Assembly: GCA_002786025.1 (NCBI GenBank)
Contig: NHNW01000043.1
Location: 1 to 64,000 of the forward strand
DNA: 64,000 nt
Reading direction: 5' to 3'
From: Zasmidium citrigriseum
Lineage: Eukaryota > Ascomycota > Dothideomycetes > Mycosphaerellales > Mycosphaerellaceae
In this document: in pieces, positions 1-10,870 of the stretch
Position numbering within the stretch: the first letter of the stretch is position 1
Layout: each line of letters starts with the position of its first letter
Notes under the pieces: model-generated
Databases searched by the model: none
Told to the model about the DNA's origin: nothing
Seen by the model: the letters and a program-made list of their open reading frames with translations, nothing else
Made by a program: the position numbers and the translations under genes

Positions 1-272
1 TTACTATCTACTTAGTACGCTACTTTATCTTAACTACTACGAATATTAAGCTAACTCTAAAATAGAAGGAAATTAACGCTACTACCTACGCGTTTAATAC
101 TAATAACTATAGTACTATTGCGCCTAGAGCTCTATAGTTTAGCTATTCGCGCGTAGTAGGCTACGACTAAGTACTATATATATTTAATATATTCGTAGAG
201 TCTTATAGCTCTACTAATACGCCTACTAGGAAGACGACTACTACTACTTACGCTACTACGAAGAATAAGCGT

Positions 273-302
273 CTTACTACTACTACTACTACTACTACTA
301 CT
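273..302. repeat. (TAC)n microsatellite
   Basis: About ten tandem TAC triplets inside the RIP island, with looser TAC/TAG triplets on either side. Confidence 0.9.
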
Positions 303-1370
303 TATAGACGTATAACCTTTTACTACTTCTTCTACCTCCTCTCTACCGTTAAAGCCCTTAAGTTAGCTAGAGAGCGTCTAGCTAAGCGTCTAGCCGATAA
401 GAAGGTCGCCGCTATAAAGCTAGCTACTAAGAAACTAGTAGCTATTTAGGCTACTACAAAGAAGCTTACTAAAGTTACGTCTTAGTATACTACTATCTTA
501 CTTTAATTTCAAACTTTATTTCTAATACTATTAGTAGCTATTCCGCCTCTAACGCCCCGCTAGCTAACGATAGCTTTAGCTTTAATAACGATAATAGGTA
601 AGCTTATTTAGTATTTAATACTTAATAATTATTAACCTAGTATAGTAATAATAACTCGCTTTCGCCTTTCTCGCTATTTGTCTCCTCTAGCCTAGCTACC
701 TTCTCTTTCCTCGCTCTACTAGCTAAGCTCTCTATACCTCTACCTACTAACCCCTACTCTAGTTTCCGTCCTCTTAGCTCTTTTTTTAGCGCTAGTAGTC
801 TCGCTATCCTACTAATATTAATACCTTCTCCCTTAGTCTACGCTCTCTTATCTCCTCTCTTCTCCTTATAGCTTACTTCGTTAACTCTATATAAGGTTAG
901 ACGTAGTATTAATAATAGTAAGATAGGTCGTCTAATAAAAACGAACTATATCTAGTATATAAGGCTACTAATTAGTAGTATCGTGTCTATATTAGATAAG
1001 TAGTAGTAAAAGGAGATTAATAAGCTTAAGGCTAGCGCTAGTAGCGACTCTACTACTAATCTTTTAAAATAGATATATACTAGTAATATTTAAGATATTA
1101 ATTATAGACTTAGCGAGCCTCGCGAAGGAGGTCTCTATACCTTATATATTTCTAAGTTACGTAGAGGCGATATTAACTACGCTAGCTAGTACTACTAGTA
1201 CTTAAGAGGTAGCGCTAAGGAGGTAGGTACTACTTAGTTAACTAAGTATAGACTCTACTACTAGTTAAATAAGCCTTATAAATAGATAACTTAGGCTTAC
1301 GCTTATAGTTCCTATATACTACTACTTAGTTCTAGCGCTACTAGATATTAATTTCGAGTAGGAGATAGAT

Positions 1371-1450
1371 AGCTTTTAGTATTACTAGTTTACTTTTAGT
1401 ATTACTAGGTTACTTTTAGTATTACTAGCTTACTTTTAGTATTACTTAGT
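1371..1450. repeat. 20-bp tandem repeat, four copies
   Basis: Four consecutive 20-bp units of the form TACTTTTAGTATTACTAGNT, differing at one or two positions each, lie inside the RIP island. Confidence 0.85.
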
Positions 1451-1625
1451 TACTCTAACTTAGTCTTAAGATCGTCTCCTTACTATAGGCTAGTCGATTC
1501 TACTAGGTATTCTACTATAGATAGCTAATCTTACCCTCGACTAGGCGAGAACGAAATAGATACTCGTACTTATACCTTTACCTCCTCTCGTATCTTAAAC
1601 AAATATCGACTTACTCTAGTATCTA

Positions 1626-1695
1626 TTTATATACTTAGCGTAGTACGCCCCTTAGCTCCTTTATATACTTATCGTAGTACGCCCCTTAGCTCGCT
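1626..1695. repeat. Direct repeat of about 36 bp, two copies
   Basis: Two adjacent copies share the core GTAGTACGCCCCTTAGCTC, each preceded by a TTTATATACTT segment. They are nearly identical, so this duplication is either recent or below the length that RIP detects. Confidence 0.75.
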
Positions 1696-2926
1696 TACTT
1701 ACTTTACTTACGCTTCTTCCTATTGTAACAAAAAGAACCTACGCTACTAATAGCGCTAGCTTCGCCTCTTTAAATATTAAAGGCTCGCTCTTTAATCTTC
1801 TTACCCTAATAATATCTCCTTACTACCTACTACCTATATTCCTCGCTACTCGCCTTCTTTAACCTAATTTATAATCTGCCTACTACTAATATTAGTAATA
1901 ATAGCGCTTACTCTAAAACCCGCTAGTTTCCCTATTTAGCTATATAGCGTTACTACTACTAGCGTACTATATAGTACCTATAAGTCTTATCGAGTTTTAG
2001 GTAGTAAATAGCCTTTACTAACTAGATTTAGTCGTTACTAAGTATTACTTCTATAACGACGATATTATATACCTCTACGATTACCTATATAGTATTAGTA
2101 AAAGTAAGCTATTACTATTAAATACCTTTAAGGCTAACTACGCCTCCTTTCGCCTATTATTCTCTATTAACTATAACCTATAGAATACTACTAGTACTAT
2201 ACTTAGTAAATTCTCGAAGTATAGTCTATACCTAATTAGTTAAGTTACCGCTAATTATACTATATATAGTAGTAGAGAGGCTTATCGAAGATATTATAAT
2301 AGTAATAGTAAGTTTAATAGCTATATTACGCTTATTAATAGCGCTAGAGATAATATTATAGCTAGTACCTATATTAACTACTACTTTAGTAAGAGCGCTA
2401 CTATCTATAGTAAGTCCTATATCTTTAATAGACTAAAGTAGAAGACTAACGAGGAAGAGGCTAGTAAGAAAGAGGCTAGCGAGGTAGATAAGAGCGAGTA
2501 TAATAGTAGTAAGGAAGTTTCGAGTAGCTAAGAGCTAAGGATAGTATTATTTAGTATACTATAGGCTATCTAAATAGGTAGATATATTCGTATTCCTATT
2601 AATACTTATAATAGTAGCTATATATCTATCCTAGTAATATAGAGTCTTATTATAGATATTATAGGCTACTCTTATACCCTTAATAGTATACTCTATAATA
2701 TAATAGAGGCGCGTAGTAAGGAATAGGCGAGTAAGCTTATTAAATACCTTAAATTAAAAGAAGTATACTATACCTATAATAATACTAATAATAAAGAAGG
2801 CGAAACGGAGGTTAGTAAAGAGAAGTCTAACGCTAAGGAGAATATTAACAAAGAGGATATTAATAAGAGTAAGAGTAATCCTAAGAATATAATAGATAAG
2901 GACGATTAATTCTAGTTTAAGATAAT

Positions 2927-2991
2927 ATACTACTTTCTTATTATAGTACTTTCTTGTCGTAGTACTTTCTTATCGTAGTACTTTCTTGTCG
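2927..2991. repeat. 16-bp tandem repeat, about four copies
   Basis: Units of the form TAGTACTTTCTTRTCG repeat about four times near the right edge of the RIP island. Confidence 0.8.
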
Positions 2992-3000
2992 CAACTCTAC

Positions 3001-3094
3001 GCTAAGAATAGAACGCTAAGAATAGAACGCTAAGAATAGAACGCTAAGAATAGAACGCTAAGAATATAACGCTAAGAATATTACGCTAAGCTAA
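3001..3094. repeat. 14-bp tandem repeat at the RIP boundary
   Basis: Six to seven copies of GCTAAGAATAGAAC; the last two copies diverge to ATAT and ATATT variants. The array ends where CpA and TpG dinucleotides reappear, so it marks the edge of the RIP-affected element. Confidence 0.85.
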
Positions 3095-3242
3095 TCAAAA
3101 CATTTAACCAAGAGAGGTATGCTCTTACTACTATTTGCCTTAAAAGAGTAGTACCTCCGCGTCCGTGCGTTGCTTTTTTGAAAGGTTGGCCGGGTTGAAC
3201 GTTTGTTCCGCCGCCGCCTGGGTCCTATGGAGACTAGGGCCA

Positions 3243-6200
3243 TCATGCCCACCTACCATATCTGTCCTCTTCGTACAATAGCTCAATCTCATCATCCGGC
3301 CGATCGCGCTCCCTCATGACCGGTCCACGCCCTCTAAGCCCTCTGAAACTCGCCACCTCAAGATGCACGTCCTCCCAAAGATTTCTGATGCTGTAGCGAT
3401 CATTAGGGAGTTGGTGCAAGCATTCCTGGATCACATCGATCAATCTCGGGGAGTAGTAGTTTCTGCAGCTAGCATCCACCGCCAGAGGGAAATTTCCCTC
3501 CCAATGGCGGAGAGTCCATTCCACGGGATGGTTGTCGAGATGTAAGAGGCAAAGCATCACCCTCCCGATGGCCCAGATGTCGCTGGCCATGCTGACTACA
3601 GGATTGACGTCGTCACATTGTTCCTACACGCAGGGATGAGCGGCAGATTCAATCTTTTCTTGTATAATGGATGACTTACTGGTGCTCTGAACCCCGGAGT
3701 GCCGCCTGGAGATCGTTGATCGTTATCACCGCCATCAGTCTGAATCACCAGACCGAAGTCCCCTAGCTATGACGGGTTTCAATCAGGTCAACACTTTGGC
3801 AGAGGAGTACTACATACCTTGGCAGTTGGGATGCCGGGCCATTGACCTTGCTCGCTCGGCGCTGCTAAAAATACTGAAGGAGAGAGATTGTATTAGCGCA
3901 GACTTTCTGACATGTCGTGGATGAAACTTACTGTTCATTGTTTTGATGTCGCAGTGGATGACAGGATGTACAACGATCGACCAGTCCGGCTGCTCATAGC
4001 CCGGCAAGCAGCCCAATTGCATGATGCAGGCGGCTGATGCTAAGGCCTCGAATATCGCCCAGAGTAGCCTTTCGGGTATGCGACTAATGAAGGTCAGTTG
4101 CGGATTCTACAAGCAGTCCGCGGCTCCTCAGCCTCGCCGGATCGACTTACTGTTCAACCCGATTGCCATTCTGGTCGACTAGGTTCCTTCTGGCCAGTCT
4201 CCGATGCCTGTCTAGAAGCTCTTGAAGGTCTCCATGCTCACAGTATTCTGTATAAATGCGGTACATGCGATGCATTTCATAGACGCCTGAGCCTCGACAG
4301 CGGACAATATTGTCAGAGTCTTCAGCCTGCTTAAGCACGGTCGGAACCCGCTCTTCCATGGGTATTCGAGCACTTTTGTTGCCATGCCAGAAACGGTCGA
4401 GGTCCCACAGGCGGCGATGGGTATTGTCGTCAATCTCTTGGTCTAGGAACACTTCTTTGACGACGATGGAGTCAACGACTCGCATGTTAGAATCGAGCTT
4501 GACCCACAGCGAGGCTTGGCCTCCACCACCTCTACCCAAGACTCGTCGTTGATTCCAGTGTCCGTCTATAAGGGCCCGTGTACCATCAAAGCCAAGTTCC
4601 CTTGCGGTCTTTGCACGGTATACGTGATGACTGTCTCTTTCTTCAGCGGGTGGTTGAGGATCGCCGGGTCGCCAGACAGGGCCACCTTTCTCTAATGCGT
4701 GAAGCACCTGCGTCCGTTGAATGTGTACTTCTGTGTGTGTCATACCCTCAGGCGTATTGTTCATTGCTTCATTCCAGGCGGCCTCCGTGTTCTTCGCATA
4801 CTCATTTCTGACATAGTTGGCCAGGAAGTCGATGTATTCCTCCGCTGGCATATAACCAGGCCAATATCGAGGCTCGATGAGCTCATAGTATCCTTTGACA
4901 CTGTTGATGGCCATTTCCTGAAGGTCGTAGAACCGATTCATGAGCTCTCGAGAATTGTAGGGCTCCAACCTGTCATGAAGCGCACGCCATTCACGCTGCA
5001 CTCGAACCTCGTCGAAAGGGACCGGCATTTCGTCGTCTTCCTCCATCTCCGCCAACTCTATTCTTGCTTGCCTTGCATCTTCTTCAGAAGTCATGGCGGC
5101 AATAGCATCCATCCATAGTGGCTTGATGAGATCGATAGCTTTGTGCCAAACGTTTGCCCTGAGTGTCTCCAGGTACTGTTGCGATGTCAAATCTTCAGGC
5201 CACGGTGGAGCCGGCAAGTAGAGTTGAAGATTAACCTGCAACCATTTCGAATATGCAGCGAGATTTAAGAACATGTCAATACTTTCTTCGTCCGGCTGAT
5301 CGTGCTCCAGAACGTCATTCAAGCGCACCCTGATATCTCGCCAAGTCTGCCGAGTAAGCTCAGGATCAAGAGGCCATATCTCATCGAAAGGGAAGGCGCC
5401 GTGAAAGTATCTCTCTGGCCGAGGAGCTGCCTGCCACATTACATCGTCGGTCCTGTCGTGGTGTGCAATTAAGGCCAAACAAGCTCCAACTCGCTCGCGA
5501 AGTTGATCTACCCGGTCAGGAGGGTCGCGTCCTTCGAGCATACTGGTGAGGAAAGTGCGGCAAGCCTCACTAGTCGTTGCCCATCGCCAAAACTTTCTGA
5601 GCTGGGCGACTCCATCAACTCCATCGCTGTCAAGCACAGCTGGATACGGAGCCCAGGTCTCGTGGGTCAATTCTTCGTCCTCCAGGTACTCTTCGATAGG
5701 CCTCGCGAATGTTGCCCATGCTGCTGGATCGAGGCCGTGGTTGTAAATGAACAATGCCAACCAGAAATAGACTATTGGTTCTGCCCCGTCCTCCACATAC
5801 TCGTCTAGATAGTCTTGGACTGGTTTTGAATCAGGCCAATCGCGTTGGATCAAGCCGGATAACACTTGCTGGAAATTGGGCCTTTGATCTTCTTCGTCTT
5901 CGCCGCCTTCATTTCCCGCTGCTGGCTGCACCCGATCGCTCTGGTCATCTGGCCTTTCCAGATCTGCCTGAAGGTCCGCAAGTGTTGCATCATCAACGTC
6001 CTCTGTCTGATCTTGTCTCTCGCTTTGGGCTGGTACTGCTGGGGCTTGGTGTGAACTGCGGAGAACTCGACCGGCATCTGCTTGATCTTGTGCTTGGAGT
6101 CTGGTCTGCTGCTGGAAATCAGGCACCTGTCGGAGACCGTCTGGCTGCTGCGGATTGCGCAGTCCTCCTGCCTCGTCAACTTCGCCACGCTGCTGAGAGG

Positions 6201-6887
6201 CCAGACCTCGAGCACTGGCGCCCACTGCCGCTGAAGGATCTCTGTCCTGTCCCGCAGGGTCCGGATTGAGTCTATTCAATACAAATTTGTACTTATTTCT
6301 TTCTGGTTCTGCATCGCCAGAAGTAGGACGCCCTTCTTGTACGCCTCCGGGTGTTCGTGCTTCAGATAAGGATCTTGGCAGCCTTCTGGTGTGCCCTTGG
6401 ACTGCTTGTGGTCCTGCGGGACCCTTCCCCTTGTCTCGCGGAACTCCACTAGCCTCAGGATGTGTACCGGTGCGATCCCGGAGAATACCAGGGCCGGATG
6501 GAGCGTCTTCATCTTCTGCATGCGAGGGATGCTCTGCTCCACCATGTGCAGGTAGGCCGGCAGCGGGGTCTATTACTTGTTGAGGTGGTGCCGTCTGATC
6601 TGGCTGCACATAATCTTCTTCTGCCTCCTCTTGCACAGCAGCAAGGTCACTCATCCTCTGGCGTTTAGGTGATGTAGCGGCATCGGGTCCAGCCTCTGAA
6701 GTATCCGTCCCTGTCCCAACATTCAAAGTCAGAAAATGGCTTCGCATCAGACTTCGGACCTCAACTCACCGCGCTTCTGCCGTTTCCCATTCCATCGTGT
6801 TCCCGTCGGAGGGTCGACTGGATGATCGGGTAGTGAAGGGCGATCTGCATGCTTCTGCGTCTTTCTTGTCGATTTCCGTGGCGGCAT
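3243..6887 (-). CDS. K1: large Ser/Thr protein kinase, tandem paralogue 1
   Basis: Spliced by hand this gives 1117 residues from six exons: 6887-6770, 6710-4151, 4083-3932, 3873-3818, 3766-3680 and 3623-3243. All phases agree. The start MPPRKSTRK was chosen because K2 begins MPPKRSTRS; the ATG at 6747 lies inside the first intron. Residues 1 to about 300 are basic, then acidic and Gln-rich, and look disordered. Residues about 300-750 are a Trp-rich helical region shared with K2-K4. The kinase domain fills about 756-1117: glycine loop GRGGGGQAS, ATP-binding Lys about 791 (VVKE), catalytic loop HCDIKTMN, LGDFGLV, APE within RAPEQ, and SDIWAIG. The catalytic triad is intact, so activity is expected, but HCD replaces HRD. 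The gene ends about 150 bp from the RIP island. Substrates are unknown. Confidence 0.85.
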
Positions 6888-6977
6888 GTCTTGCTTTCGA
6901 TTCGGCCGGAGTTCATTCGTAGACCATTTGCGAGGAGTGGTATCGATGCTCTTCCGCGTGGTCCTGAGGAGATATGA

Positions 6978-7082
6978 TCCTTTGTCTGGCTTGTTCAAGT
7001 GCTTGCTGGTTTCCGCATACGGACCTTTCAAAGGTTCCTTTGTTCAACTTCCGCCACACAAAAGGACTCCGGAAGACAAAGG
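6978..7082 (-). promoter_or_regulatory. Conserved upstream block of K1
   Basis: This block resembles those upstream of K2, K3 and K4. It contains CTTTGT at 6980 and 7038 and ACAAAG at 7076, plus a TTCCGCATACGGAC core at 7011-7024. It lies about 90-195 bp upstream of the K1 start, which fits a promoter or 5' UTR element. Confidence 0.6.
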
Positions 7083-7225
7083 CAGGGACTTCCTGCCCCA
7101 CACTGCCGAGCCAAGACATTCAAGGTAAGGAGAAAATGGGGGGTATCGCAAAGCTCACTCGATGCCCATTGCATCGAACAGGCAATTTCCTTCCTGTCTC
7201 GTTTCGTTCGAGACAGAGACTCCAT

Positions 7226-10200
7226 CTACTGAGTCCACACAAGCAACTTATCCGGCTGATACAACATCACCACCTCATCGTCTGGCTTTTCCATCATCTT
7301 CAAGGGCGTCCCACGCAGCCCGATCATAGACGCCGCGTGGAGATGGATCTCTCGCCAGAGCTCTCGAACGTCAATACGCTGGTCAGGATCCTTGGCGAGA
7401 CATCGTCTGATCAGATCGAGTAGATGTGGCGGATAATACTCCTGGACGTCATCATTGACTTCTGGCGGGAACCAATCGTCCGGAGAGTCAATGTTATGTT
7501 GAATGAAGTGAGGATACTCGTCGAGGTTGACGAGGCAAAGCATCACGCGGCCGATAGCCCAGACGTCGCTGGAGAGCTTCGCGTAGGGCTCATGGTCTTT
7601 GTCCTTGTGCATGGTGCTGTATTGTTCCTGCTCATGCGTCAGCTTGGATCTTCCTTAGGTCTCGTCGCCTGAGCGGGAGATACTCACAGGGGCTTGGTAG
7701 TGGTGTGTACCTCCTGGTTTGACCAGGTGATGATCAGGCTGTCGAAGCTGTCCGATCAGCCCAAAGTCTCCTAGCTGTGGCATCAGATCAGCACCGAATG
7801 ACAAATACCTTTGATGGCCGGGACAAACCTTGGTCATTGGAATACCAGGCCAGCAGCCTTCTTTATCCGGAGCTGTTAGGAATACTGGATTTGAGATGCG
7901 TCAGTTCAAGATTGCATCCAACTCAAAAACGGCTTTCGTACTGTTCGATGGTTTGATATCACAATGCACAAAGATATTGTGTCCCACTTCTGCAGGCCGT
8001 GCGTCTGAATGTGGGAGAGTACCATAGCCCATTTGGCATACGACCGACGCCAAAGCCTCGAAGATGCTCCAGAGCGCTCTGATAGGGATTTGACTGTTGA
8101 GAATTGGTAAGTGGGGTATTCTTCAACGAATTTCATCCTACGTGTGCTGGGTAATGGCTTGAGGACTTACTTTGCAATGCGATTTCCAGTCTCATCTAAG
8201 ACTCCTTGATGCCGTCGATGCAGCTTTATAACCTGCTCTAAATCCCCATGTTCGCAAAACTCGGTATAGAGCCGGACCATCAGCAGACGCTGATAGAGGC
8301 CCGATCCTTTACATCCAACCACATGATGGGAATCCTCTAGACGTCGTAGAATCTTAGGGACGGCTGCCTCCATGGGCTCTCTATCCGGCTTGTATCCATA
8401 CCAGAACTGCCCAAAGTCCCATTCGAGTCCCTCGGGAATCTCAATATCATGATCCCTGTTGAGAAAGGCTTCCTTGACAACCATGCGATCTTTGATCCTC
8501 CTGTTCGAGTCGTACTTCAGCCAGAGCGCGACTTGACCCATTCCGCCTTTGCCCAAAGGTCCGTGAAAATTCCAGTGTTCGTCAAAGCCACTGCGCTCGC
8601 CACCAAAGCCGAGTGTCCGGGCTAAAGTGCCGGATGAGTGGTCTTCTGAAAAGTCGCGTGGATCCTCATCTGGTCGCCATGGTGGATGGCCCTTGCTGAT
8701 GGTTCTCTTCATTTCATTGTATTCAGTCTTCCAATACTCGCCGTCTTCCGAGTTGTCCATTCCGTCGATTTGTGCGTTCCACGAATCGCGAATCCGCTTC
8801 CTCTGCTCATCTCGCAACTCGATCCAAACGCTCTCACAATAGTCGACAGGTTCGACGTCGTCTGGCCAGAAAGCAGGCGATAGTAGCTCGCCGTACCTGT
8901 AGAGATGCTGATTTGCCAGGTGTATCAAGTCCTGTAAACGATGTTGGAGCTTCCCATCCGCCGTCTTATCCCAGAAGCGATCCTGGATCTCCATCCATTC
9001 GCGCACCCAAAGTTCCTCATGCACCGAGCGTGGCGGGCGGTTGGCGCTCATCATAGTTTCAAACTCTTGTTCCCATGAAGTTCGCTCCTCGTTCCCTTCC
9101 AGGGTGTTGATATGCTCTCGCCATAGCGGTCTCAGCAGCGCTTTGGCGCCCTCCACGACTCTTGGTCGGAGAACCTGAGTGACGTACAAATGCGGCTGGC
9201 CATATGGTGGCACGTCAGGTCTGAACTCTGGAGGCGTTATGAAAACCTCTCGGTTGTGTTTGTAGAGTTTCTTCGCAATTTGATGCAGATCTTTGAAGTC
9301 TTCGAACCGATCATGAGCTGCCCTTCGGGCCCCCAATTGTCGTTTGACGTGGTCCCAATGATCATGAAATCGCTCTGCATCTAGCGGCCATTCTTCCTCG
9401 TTGCTGAAATGACCGCATACATACCTCCGGACCGGCGGTGCCTGCTGCCAGGTGACATCGTCGGTGCTTCCATGATATGTAACTACCCGCAGACATCTGG
9501 TAATGCAATCAATGGTAGGGTATTCCGTGCCTATTTCGGGATCATTGAGAAACTGGGAGATGAAATATCGACAAGCTTCAACCGTGTACTGCGAACGCCA
9601 GATCTTCTTCAGTTGAATGGTATCAGGTTGATCCCTCACCTCATCCTCATCCAGAACTTGTGGGTGTGGCTCCCAGATCTCGTCAAGAAGTTCTTCGTCC
9701 TCCTCATAGGCTTGAGGCGACCTGGCCAAATTCCAATCCCCATCCAGGCCATGTCTTTCGATCAGAGCATGCGCCCATTTGTACGCCAGAGTTTCGTCAT
9801 GAGTCTTATGAAGTGTAAGGTAGCCGCGGACTCCGTGTGCACTACCAGGCTGGGCAGCAATCATGTTGCGCACTTGTTGCTTGAGTGAAGGCGTAGTCTG
9901 CCCCGTCGTGCCTCGGCCATCGTCTTCACCAGGATCAGAGCCCTCTTCTGAAATCGCTCTCAAAGGGTTATTCGCTCCAGCTCTGGTAGAACGCTCCGCG
10001 CGAGGCTTCTTGTGCTTGGCGGGTGGTTGTTTATCATTGTCATCATCGCTATCGTCTTCCTGGAAAGGATTGCCTGGGCCCCGTTTGCGCTTGCCGCCGG
10101 GGTTTCTCTGTTTTTGAGCTGGCTCTTCAGCTTCTTCGTCCCTTGTGGTGCTCTCCGAGCGCTGGTCTGTTGCTCGCTGCTTCTGGTTTCCGCCGCCTTT

Positions 10201-10470
10201 ACTCTGCTCGGGAGGTGGTTGTTCAGTCTCACCATCATTCTTGTCCTCCGATGAAGGTTGGCGCTGTGGTAATTCTTGCTTTCCGCTCTCTTTGCTCTCC
10301 TCTTCCGCGGGAGCTTCATGCTCCGACTCTTCCTCCTCAGCCGAGTCTTCAGGATCCTCTTCGGGCGGGATGGGCGTTTTGCGATGTCTCGTATTGTGCT
10401 TGTGTGTTGGATGCTCGACTTCTTCATTCTGCTTTGTCATTTTGGACCGAGTGCTACGCTTTGGAGGCAT
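7226..10470 (-). CDS. K2: large Ser/Thr protein kinase, tandem paralogue 2
   Basis: Five exons (10470-8171, 8093-7942, 7884-7829, 7774-7688, 7627-7226) give 998 residues. Unlike K1, K3 and K4 it has no intron near the N-terminus. The four kinase-domain introns sit at the same positions and phases as in K1, and the internal exons have the same lengths (152, 56 and 87 nt). Residues 1 to about 200 are charged and low complexity; about 200-620 are the helical, Trp-rich region; the kinase domain is about 631-998. Visible motifs are GKGGMGQVA, the VVKE Lys at about 666, HCDIKPSN, LGDFGLI, QAPEQ and SDVWAIG. HCD replaces HRD. The donor GTACGA after HCDIKPSN is weak but gives the conserved phase. The function is inferred only from the kinase fold. 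Confidence 0.85.
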
Positions 10471-10589
10471 AGCTGCGATAGATTCGTTTCAGTGTTGCCT
10501 TCAGATCCAGTCCCGATGCCGCAATGTGCTGCAGAATTCTGATCTCTCCGTAGCTCACATCAGAAAGATCCAATGCATAGGCCGTGAAT

Positions 10590-10670
10590 GCTCTTTGTGT
10601 GATGGCTCAGGGCGTGCTTGTTGAATTCCGCACACGGACGATTCTTTGTTCAGACCTTCTTTGTTCGGCC
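10590..10670 (-). promoter_or_regulatory. Conserved upstream block of K2
   Basis: CTTTGT occurs at 10593, 10644 and 10659. The last two are in the context TTCTTTGTTC, which exactly matches the TR-box consensus TTCTTTGTTY known for the S. pombe HMG-box regulator Ste11. A TTCCGCACACGGAC core lies at 10626-10639. The block is about 120-200 bp upstream of the K2 start. Confidence 0.6.
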
Positions 10671-10870
10671 ACGATTCTCGGACACCGGTATCCAGACCCT
10701 TCTCTGAGGTCATTCAACATCAGAGGATGCTGCAGTAGTAAATGTACTGGCGGCTTCGGCTTCTCACTAGTATCAGTCGGTGCAACCGACCACGAGCCAA
10801 ATCGCCAAGTGGGAGCATGCTATGAGGAACAAAATGTTTCAAACTACAAGAACTCTCGACCAGCTTCTGA

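Larger units (their letters stand above)
1..3100. repeat. RIP-degraded AT-rich repeat island
   Basis: The stretch has no usable ORF and is almost free of the dinucleotides CpA and TpG: by eye I find about a dozen, where a few hundred would be expected at this composition. TpA is correspondingly extreme, while CpG, CpC and CpT remain common. This is the signature of repeat-induced point mutation, which converts CpA to TpA on both strands of duplicated DNA during the fungal sexual cycle. Some stretches, for example about 350-480 and 2040-2560, read as protein-like frames rich in Lys, Ala, Ser and Tyr and broken by TAG/TAA where CAG/CAA/TGG codons may once have stood, so a dead transposable element is likely. 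I cannot assign its class. Normal composition returns at about 3100-3170. Confidence 0.85.

Noticed and set aside
1..3100. Assigning the RIP island to a specific transposon class
   Set aside because: Lys/Ala-rich and Ser/Tyr-rich frame fragments hint at a transposase or gag-like protein, but the mutation load is too high to decide by eye.
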